Source: Methylohalomonas lacus (GTDB lineage: Bacteria > Pseudomonadota > Gammaproteobacteria > Methylohalomonadales > Methylohalomonadaceae). Taken from it: a DNA stretch of 64,000 nucleotides. Shown here piece by piece: positions 58,481-64,000 of the stretch. The stretch is from NCBI RefSeq assembly GCF_024808875.1, contig NZ_JANUCT010000009.1:1-64000 (forward strand), given 5' to 3'. Below the pieces are notes generated by a model. It made no database searches and was not told where the DNA came from. It saw only the letters and a list, made by a program, of their open reading frames with translations. A program made the position numbers and the translations under genes. The number at the start of each line of letters is the position of its first letter. The first letter of the stretch is position 1.

Positions 58481-60313
58481 CTATTCGACCGTCACCGACT
58501 TGGCCAGATTACGCGGCTGGTCGACGTCCGCACCCTTGATAACGGCAATATGATAGGCGAACAGCTGCAGCGGGATCGTGTAGACGATCGGTGCAATGGT
58601 CTCGGGCACCCGTGCCAGGTTCAGTACGCGCACGGCATCCTCGGCCGGCACGCCGGCACTGGAATCGGCGAACAGGTATAACACGCCACCGCGGGCGCGA
58701 ACCTCCTGCAGGTTCGACTTCAGCTTTTCCAGCAAACTGTTGTTGGGCGCGACCGCAATGACGGGCATGTCTTCATCGACCAGCGCCAGCGGCCCGTGTT
58801 TGAGCTCGCCGGCGGCATAGGCCTCGGCATGGATATAGGAAATTTCCTTGAGCTTGAGCGCCCCTTCCATGGCCACCGGCAGCATGGTGCCCCGGCCCAG
58901 GTACAGGGCATGGTGCTTGTGCGAGAACTCTTCCGCCACCTGACCGATGGCATCATTGAGCTGCAGAGCGGTATTGATATGCCCGGGCAGGGTTTCCAGC
59001 TCGGCCACCAGGCGCCGTTCCAGTTCGCTGTCGATGCGGTTGCGCCGGCCCAGGGCGATCGTCAGCAACAGCAAGGCGACCAGCTGGGTGGTGAAGGCCT
59101 TGGTCGAGGCGACGCCGATCTCCGGGCCGGCCCGGGTCAGAAACACGAGATCGGATTCCCGTGTTAACGAGCTCTCCGGGTTGTTGCAGATGGCCAGGCA
59201 GGCGCTGTACTCAAGTGCTCTGGCCAGCGACAGGGCCGCCAGCGTATCGGCGGTTTCGCCGGACTGTGACAGCGCGACAAACAGGGTGTTCTCCGGCACG
59301 ACGTGGGCGCGATAACGGTACTCGCTGGCGATCTCGACCCGGCAGGTCAGCCCGGCCAGCGCCTCGATCCAGTAGCTCGCAACGAGCCCGGCATGGTAGC
59401 TCGTGCCACAGGCGACGATATGAACGTGCTCGATGCGGCTGAAGATGTCGCTGGCAGCCATGCCGAAGGCCGTGTCGAGTACCTGGCCGTGTTCGATACG
59501 GCCGGTCAGCGTGTCGGCCACGGCGACCGGCTGACTGAAAATCTCCTTGAGCATGTAGTGCCGGTAGCCGGCCTTGTCGACCGCGTCGGCGGCCAGCTCG
59601 GAGGTCATTACCGGCCGTTCGACGACCTGCCCCGTGTGATCGTAAATCGTGAGCCGGTCGCGTTGAATATCGACAATATCGCCGTCCTCGAGATAGATGA
59701 ACTGACGGGTGACAGGCAACAGGGCAAAAACGTCGGAGGCGATGAAATGTTCGCCGATACCGACACCGACGACCAGCGGGCTACCGCGACGCGCGGCGAC
59801 CAGCCGATCCGGCTCGTCGGTGTCGATAACGCCAATGGCATAGGCGCCATCAAGCTCAGCCACGGTCGCGCTTACCGCTGCCAGCAGGTCCCGGCCGCTG
59901 GCACGATGCGCATGCACGCGGTTCACCACAACCTCGGTATCGGTTTGCGAACCGAACTCATAACCCTCGCCGCGCAGGGTCTCGCGCATCGATTCATGGT
60001 TTTCGATAATGCCGTTATGCACCAGCGCGATCTGTTCGCGGCAGACATGCGGATGGGCATTGTCAACGCTGGGCCGGCCATGGGTCGCCCAGCGTGTGTG
60101 CGCGATACCGGTACCGCCAACCGGTGGCTCTGCGGCCGTCGCCGCGCTGAGCTCGGCGACCTTGCCGAGCACGCGGGTGCGCTGCAGCTTGCCGTCCCGG
60201 TCGAGGATGGCCAGACCGGCCGAGTCGTAACCACGGTATTCGAGCCGTTTCAGACCTTCCAGCAGAATGGGGAGTACATCACGTTGGGCAACAGCACCGA
60301 CAATGCCACACAT
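58481..60313 (-). CDS. glmS: Glutamine-fructose-6-phosphate aminotransferase (isomerising)
   Basis: A 610-residue enzyme that makes glucosamine-6-phosphate for peptidoglycan and LPS. The N-terminal glutaminase domain starts [17 protein letters not shown] with Cys2 as nucleophile and includes RRGSPLVVG. Two SIS sugar-isomerase domains follow ([30 protein letters not shown]), ending in AKSVTVE. It starts five bases after the Sel1 lipoprotein gene stops. No glmS ribozyme is expected or seen. glmU does not accompany it in this window. Confidence 0.97.
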   Translation of the reverse strand: MCGIVGAVAQRDVLPILLEGLKRLEYRGYDSAGLAILDRDGKLQRTRVLGKVAELSAATAAEPPVGGTGIAHTRWATHGRPSVDNAHPHVCREQIALVHNGIIENHESMRETLRGEGYEFGSQTDTEVVVNRVHAHRASGRDLLAAVSATVAELDGAYAIGVIDTDEPDRLVAARRGSPLVVGVGIGEHFIASDVFALLPVTRQFIYLEDGDIVDIQRDRLTIYDHTGQVVERPVMTSELAADAVDKAGYRHYMLKEIFSQPVAVADTLTGRIEHGQVLDTAFGMAASDIFSRIEHVHIVACGTSYHAGLVASYWIEALAGLTCRVEIASEYRYRAHVVPENTLFVALSQSGETADTLAALSLARALEYSACLAICNNPESSLTRESDLVFLTRAGPEIGVASTKAFTTQLVALLLLTIALGRRNRIDSELERRLVAELETLPGHINTALQLNDAIGQVAEEFSHKHHALYLGRGTMLPVAMEGALKLKEISYIHAEAYAAGELKHGPLALVDEDMPVIAVAPNNSLLEKLKSNLQEVRARGGVLYLFADSSAGVPAEDAVRVLNLARVPETIAPIVYTIPLQLFAYHIAVIKGADVDQPRNLAKSVTVE

Positions 60314-60318
60314 AGAGA

Positions 60319-60894
60319 TTAACCTGGATCCTGGTTCGCGTTGTTATCCGTAGCGCGCATGTCTTTCGTGCCTGATTCAAGCTCCGGTGGCTTGAGCTCC
60401 GGCAGATAGTCCGCCGTCGGATTGAGAATATAACGATCGGCCATGCGCCGGGCCTTCATTTGTTGATTCGGGGTCAGCTTGCTCGCCAGGGACTTGATGT
60501 AGGCATCAGCGCTGGCGTTGCCCTGTTTGTCGGCGGCATAGAACCAGCTGTAGGCCTCGATATAATCCCGCTCGACACCCCGACCGTCGCTATACAACAT
60601 GCCCAGGTTGCGCTGCGCACCGGGATGTCCCTGCCTGGCGGCCTGCTCGAACCAGCGCTGCGCCTTGCGATAGTCACGCCCGCTGCCAAGTCCCAGGTAG
60701 TGCATCGTGCCAAGGGCGTTCTGGGCTTCGGCATCACCGGCTTCTGCCCGGGGCAACCAGAGTTCATGCGCCCGCTCGTAGTCACCCGCTTCAAAAGCCG
60801 CCTGTGGATCATCCGACGCGCCACACCCGGCCAGCAGAAAACTCAATAGAGGGAACAGGCAACAGAATCGGACTACGCGGCGGGTATTCGGCAT
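60319..60894 (-). CDS. Sel1-repeat lipoprotein
   Basis: A 191-residue lipoprotein (lipobox LLAGCG, Cys about residue 24). Sel1-like repeats of about 36 residues occupy residues 30-150 ([25 protein letters not shown]-type, [21 protein letters not shown]). Such repeats mediate protein-protein contacts. It is transcribed directly ahead of glmS (5 bp gap), suggesting co-expression with cell-wall precursor synthesis. The precise role is unknown. Confidence 0.85.
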   Translation of the reverse strand: MPNTRRVVRFCCLFPLLSFLLAGCGASDDPQAAFEAGDYERAHELWLPRAEAGDAEAQNALGTMHYLGLGSGRDYRKAQRWFEQAARQGHPGAQRNLGMLYSDGRGVERDYIEAYSWFYAADKQGNASADAYIKSLASKLTPNQQMKARRMADRYILNPTADYLPELKPPELESGTKDMRATDNNANQDPG

Positions 60895-60939
60895 ACGATC
60901 AATTATGGGGGTTATCAGTACGAATGCCTATTCTGAAAA

Positions 60940-60955
60940 TGGTCGGGACGGCAGG
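60940..60955 (-). repeat. Partial copy of the tRNA-Pro 3' end
   Basis: The 16 bases TGGTCGGGACGGCAGG are identical to 61069-61084, the CCA end, acceptor 3' strand and start of the T arm of the tRNA-Pro gene. Identity stops exactly at CCA on one side and inside the T arm on the other. The copy lies about 130 bp downstream of the gene in its direction of transcription. Confidence 0.75.
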
Positions 60956-61068
60956 GTGAGTGGTAAACCCGGCAAGCACCGCTTGCCGTTGCCATGAACG
61001 CCGCGACGGGGATGTCGCGGCAGGACCGTATCACCATGGACGGATCCCGCCCGGTAAACTCCAATGTT

Positions 61069-61145
61069 TGGTCGGGACGGCAGGATTTGAACCTGCGACC
61101 CCCTGCACCCCATGCAGGTGCGCTACCAGCCTGCGCCACGCCCCG
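61069..61145 (-). tRNA. tRNA-Pro (GGG)
   Basis: A 77-nt cloverleaf with encoded CCA. The anticodon loop is TGGGGTG within the stem CTGCA/TGCAG-type arm, giving anticodon GGG (reads CCC/CCU). Acceptor ends pair CGGGGCG-type 5' sequence with CGTCCCG-type 3' sequence, and the T arm reads GCAGG-TTCAAAT-CCTGC. Downstream (to 60956) there are two perfect hairpins, CCGCGAC/GTCGCGG and CGGCAAGC/GCTTGCCG, but no T-run terminator, and then a 16-base 3'-end copy. Confidence 0.96.
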
Positions 61146-61413
61146 ATTTTGTAATGCTTGCTAAGATAACAAAATAATCCTCAGGCGACGAGAGCGGGAT
61201 TGCCTGGATCGCTCAAGACTCATTATTTGGGGTGGCCTGCCCCGGTCGATAATGCGAATTCCGGATACCGCCTGCCGGTGATCCTGAATACGGCGTTAGT
61301 TATCGCTTCAAGACAAGGCGGTGCCTTTCTCGAGCAGCGGAGTTTACTGGCTGATAAATGAGCAGCGAGGGAAGGCTCGCAACGCCGGATTGAAGCGATT
61401 AATAAAGCCGGCG
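61146..61413. other. Intergenic stretch between tRNA-Pro and merR
   Basis: I see no gene, RNA or strong terminator here. It must contain the tRNA-Pro promoter; AT-rich sequence directly 5' of the tRNA (61146-61175) includes TTGTTA and TTACAA on the minus strand, but spacing to the tRNA start is not convincing. Confidence 0.4.
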
Positions 61414-61770
61414 TCAGCGCCGCAGGATCTCGAGCACGTCCTCGAGCTCGGTCCGCAATTGCTTGATGATCTGCTGACTCTGGTTGGAATCGTCCTTGGC
61501 CTGATCGCCGGACAGACGCTGGCGCGCACCACCGATGGTGAAGCCCTGCTCGTAAAGCAGACTGCGGATCTGGCGGATCAGGATGACATCGTGGCGCTGG
61601 TAGTAACGGCGGTTGCCGCGCCGCTTCAACGGCTTCAACTGCGGGAATTCCTGTTCCCAGTAACGCAACACGTGCGGCTTCACCAGGCACAGCTCACTGA
61701 CTTCACCGATCGTGAAGTAGCGCTTGCCGGGAATGGCCGGTAATTCGCTATTGTTCGATGCTTCCAGCAT
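61414..61770 (-). CDS. MerR family transcriptional regulator
   Basis: A 118-residue protein. The MerR helix-turn-helix runs about residues 17-85: [28 protein letters not shown], then [19 protein letters not shown]. The C-terminal helical part ends at EDVLEILRR with no metal-binding cysteines. Its position right after ihfA, overlapping its stop by 23 bases, is the conserved pheT-ihfA-merR arrangement. Target genes are unknown. Confidence 0.93.
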   Translation of the reverse strand: MLEASNNSELPAIPGKRYFTIGEVSELCLVKPHVLRYWEQEFPQLKPLKRRGNRRYYQRHDVILIRQIRSLLYEQGFTIGGARQRLSGDQAKDDSNQSQQIIKQLRTELEDVLEILRR

Positions 61771-62050
61771 AGGCTTCCACGCGCGCTTTCAGTTTCTGAC
61801 CCGGGCGAAAAGTAACGACTCGTCGGGCACTTATTGGAATCTCTTCACCGGTTTTCGGGTTGCGACCGGGACGCTGGTTCTTGTCCCGCAAATCGAAATT
61901 GCCAAAGCCGGACAATTTGACCTGGTTGCCGGATTCCAGCGCTGCGCGGATTTCTTCGAAGAACATCTCGACGATTTCCTTAGCCTCGCGCTTATTGAGC
62001 CCAAGCTCCTCGTAGAGCCGTTCAGCCATTTCAGCTTTCGTCAGGGCCAT
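61748..62050 (-). CDS. ihfA: Integration host factor alpha subunit
   Basis: A 100-residue HU/IHF family protein, standard length. [25 protein letters not shown] is the helical dimerisation part; [30 protein letters not shown] includes the DNA-intercalating arm with the conserved Pro. With IhfB it bends DNA at recombination, replication and sigma-54 promoters, which may matter for the GlrR-like regulator in this window. It starts 15 bp after pheT. Confidence 0.97.
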   Translation of the reverse strand: MALTKAEMAERLYEELGLNKREAKEIVEMFFEEIRAALESGNQVKLSGFGNFDLRDKNQRPGRNPKTGEEIPISARRVVTFRPGQKLKARVEAYAGSIEQ

Positions 62051-62065
62051 CTAAAAATTCCTTTA

Positions 62066-64000
62066 TTATTCTCTCAATTCTGCGCCAAAGGCTTGATTCA
62101 GGGCGGTTATCACCCTGTCGACATGAGCATCGACCTCGCTATCGGTAAGAGTGCTCGAAGATTTCTGAAAGGTCAAGCCTACCGCCAGACTTTTTTGCCC
62201 CGAATCAATACCTTCGCCTTGATATACATCAAACAACTCTAGCTTATTTAGCACATCGGGTACATTATCGCCAATACAATCCAGCACCGCCTGCGCCGTA
62301 ACTCCGGTCGGCACCAATAGCGCCAGATCACGACGGACACTCGGATATCGCGATAGTTCACGGAACTTGGGCACAGTTTCGCGACCGATCGCATCCAGCC
62401 GGATCTCGAACAGCCACGCCGGCCGGTTCAGGTCGAGGCGTTTCTGATGCCCGGGATGCAACGCACCGAGCATTCCAACCATCTGATTTTCAATAAAAAT
62501 CCCGGCACTCTGACCGGGGTGCAGGGCCGGGTGGCTGGCCGGGTGCAGTTGCCAGTCGTCACTGCCCAGGGCCAGCAACGCCTCGACGTCATTGCGCAGG
62601 TCGGCAAAATCCAGCGGCCGGCTCTCCAGGCCCCATTGGACCGGATAGCGGCCGCCGTAGGCCACACCGGCGATGACACTTTCCTGCTGGATTTCATTAT
62701 CCTGAAGGAAGAACCTCAGACCCGTCTCGAATAGTCGTATGCGCGCCTGCTGGCGCTTGCGATTGTAGCCCAGCGCCTGCAGGAGCCCCGGCCACAGGCT
62801 CAGGCGCATGTGACTCATGTCACTGGTAATCGGGTTGGCCAGCGCCAGGCCCGGCTCGCCGCACAGTGCCGTCTGCAGGTCGGCATCGCCGAAGCTGTAG
62901 GTGATGGCCTCCTGATAGCCACGCTGGACCAGCACCTCGCGCGGCCGGCTCAGGTTGGCCGGCTGTTCTGGTTCCCGCTTCATGACCTGCGGCAGGGGGT
63001 AATGCTGGGCCTCGATGCGATCATAGCCATGGATGCGGATGACCTCCTCGATGAGGTCCGGTTCGATGGCAATATCGAACCGGTAACCCGGCGGCGTTAC
63101 CGTCCAGCCCGTCGCCGTCGCGGCGACTGTCATGCCGAGACGCTCCAGGATGCCCGCCACCGTCGCGTCCGGGATATCCAGCCCGAGCAACCGGCCGAGA
63201 CGTTCGCGCCGTAACGTCACCGGGCCGGCCGTCGGCAGCTGTGATGGCTCAACCGACTCGTCGACCGGTCCCGGCTGGCCGCCGGCAATATCGATTAGCA
63301 GCCGGGTGGCACGCTCAATGGCGCGGCGCTGACCCTGCGGGTCGACGCCGCGCTCGAAACGATAGCTGGCGTCGGTCTGCAGCCCCAGCCGCCGGCCGCG
63401 GCCGCTGATAACCGCCGGGCTGAACCAGGCGCATTCCAGGTAGACATCCGCCGTCGTGTCCGCAACCGCTGAGTCGGCGCCGCCCATGACGCCGGCCAGG
63501 CCCAGCGCACGCTGCTCGTCGGCGATGACCAGGAAATCCTCATCCAGGGCCACACTCTGGCCATCGAGCAGAATCAGCGTCTCGGCGACCGCCGCGCGGC
63601 GCGGCGTAATGCGGCCATGCAATTCGGCAAGATCGTAGGCATGCAGGGGCTGGCCGTATTCGAGCATGACGTACTGGGTGACATCGACGGCGACGCTGAT
63701 CGGCCGGATACCGGCACGGCGCAGACGCTCCTGCAGCCACAGTGGCGAGGCCGCCTGCGGGTCGATACCGCGGACCACGCGGCCGAGGAAACGCGGGCAG
63801 TCGGCCGCGGCCGCCAGCGCCACCGGCACGACGTCATCATGTACCGGCGTCACCGCAGCCGGCTCGGCGTTCTGCAGGGGCCGGTCGAACAAGGCGCTGA
63901 TTTCACGCGCGACACCAAGCACGCTCGCGCAATCGCCGCGGTTCGGCGTCAACTCGATCTCGATCACCGTATCGTCGAGCTGCAGCAACGCATCCAGCTG
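62066..64000 (-). CDS. pheT: Phenylalanine-tRNA ligase beta subunit, C-terminal part
   Basis: About 644 codons are visible; the N-terminal part, including the EMAP-like tRNA-binding domain, lies beyond the window edge. IEIELTPNRGDCASVLGVAREIS starts the B3/B4 editing region, FERGVDP and LLGLDIPDATVAGILERLGM belong to B5, and the C-terminal anticodon-binding FDX-ACB domain ends ..VITALNQAFGAELRE. With PheS it charges tRNA-Phe. The visible frame has no internal stop. It is followed by ihfA. Confidence 0.97.
   Translation of the reverse strand, partial: QLDALLQLDDTVIEIELTPNRGDCASVLGVAREISALFDRPLQNAEPAAVTPVHDDVVPVALAAAADCPRFLGRVVRGIDPQAASPLWLQERLRRAGIRPISVAVDVTQYVMLEYGQPLHAYDLAELHGRITPRRAAVAETLILLDGQSVALDEDFLVIADEQRALGLAGVMGGADSAVADTTADVYLECAWFSPAVISGRGRRLGLQTDASYRFERGVDPQGQRRAIERATRLLIDIAGGQPGPVDESVEPSQLPTAGPVTLRRERLGRLLGLDIPDATVAGILERLGMTVAATATGWTVTPPGYRFDIAIEPDLIEEVIRIHGYDRIEAQHYPLPQVMKREPEQPANLSRPREVLVQRGYQEAITYSFGDADLQTALCGEPGLALANPITSDMSHMRLSLWPGLLQALGYNRKRQQARIRLFETGLRFFLQDNEIQQESVIAGVAYGGRYPVQWGLESRPLDFADLRNDVEALLALGSDDWQLHPASHPALHPGQSAGIFIENQMVGMLGALHPGHQKRLDLNRPAWLFEIRLDAIGRETVPKFRELSRYPSVRRDLALLVPTGVTAQAVLDCIGDNVPDVLNKLELFDVYQGEGIDSGQKSLAVGLTFQKSSSTLTDSEVDAHVDRVITALNQAFGAELRE

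Noticed and set aside
59303-60322. 339-codon plus-strand frame antisense to glmS
   Set aside because: It is a shadow of glmS with no motifs or ribosome-binding site.
60915-61139. 74-codon minus-strand frame across tRNA-Pro
   Set aside because: It starts inside the tRNA gene and covers its 3' flank; such frames over tRNAs are common artefacts.

Overview
The window is a chromosomal segment from a GC-rich gammaproteobacterium. It carries rimP-nusA-infB-rbfA-truB-rpsO-pnp, surE-pcm-nlpD-rpoS, rnhA/dnaQ/mltD, thiC/rhodanese/tolC and pheT-ihfA-merR in the arrangements known from that class. Several genes lack Enterobacteria-type neighbours (no gloB between the yafS-like gene and mltD, no truD before surE), and an AmmeMemoRadiSam set is present, so a free-living lineage outside the Enterobacterales, perhaps Chromatiales-like, is likely. 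The genus cannot be read from this sequence. Nearly all of the window is core genome; the only clear mobile DNA is a partial IS5-like transposase at the left edge.

Layout. 1-4.8 kb: IS5-like fragment, lipoprotein, bile-acid/Na+ symporter-family protein, an AT-rich TonB-dependent receptor with a Fur-like box, and a DUF3565 protein. 4.8-13.8 kb: the translation/RNA operon read leftward from a promoter and a two-hairpin leader before rimP. 13.8-17.7 kb: CPA2 antiporter, a REC-PAS-GGDEF protein and an initiator tRNA with a decayed 3' copy. 17.7-24.9 kb: AmmeMemoRadiSam genes, TPR lipoprotein, PBP1b, a lysine-rich histone H1-like gene and adk. 24.9-31.7 kb: Mth938-like protein, rpoS/nlpD/pcm/surE, argD-argF and sodB. 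31.8-45.4 kb: hyuB, grxD, dnaQ, rnhA, yafS-like, mltD, aas-like, an exported PIMT with endonuclease V, DoxX, apt, a PAS-GAF-GGDEF cyclase, an SDR and a PTP-like protein. 45.4-53.8 kb: glnE split into two ORFs, thiC with a TPP riboswitch, a third PIMT paralogue, rhodanese, tolC and an isochorismatase-type hydrolase. 53.9-60.9 kb: hybrid kinase, HPt and a GlrR-like sigma-54 regulator beside glmS, then a Sel1 lipoprotein. 61-64 kb: tRNA-Pro, merR, ihfA and the 3' part of pheT.

Most notable signals. (1) The histone H1-like gene ends its zero frame on A AAA AAG followed by UAA, a classic -1 frameshift heptamer. The -1 frame stays open for 43 more Arg/Ala-rich codons with no start codon of its own, and a strong terminator follows its stop. 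(2) A 7-bp unit is repeated about six times directly against the dnaQ start codon, where a ribosome-binding site should be. (3) Both tRNA genes have a copy of their 3' end 130-150 bp downstream. (4) Two dispersed 145-165 bp elements have ends built from 10-bp CGCRAATGRA-like units in inverted orientation, one of them inside the infB-rbfA junction. (5) GlnE is split into two complete halves. (6) A hybrid kinase/HPt/GlrR-like phosphorelay lies next to glmS. (7) One PIMT paralogue has an apparent signal peptide and sits beside endonuclease V.
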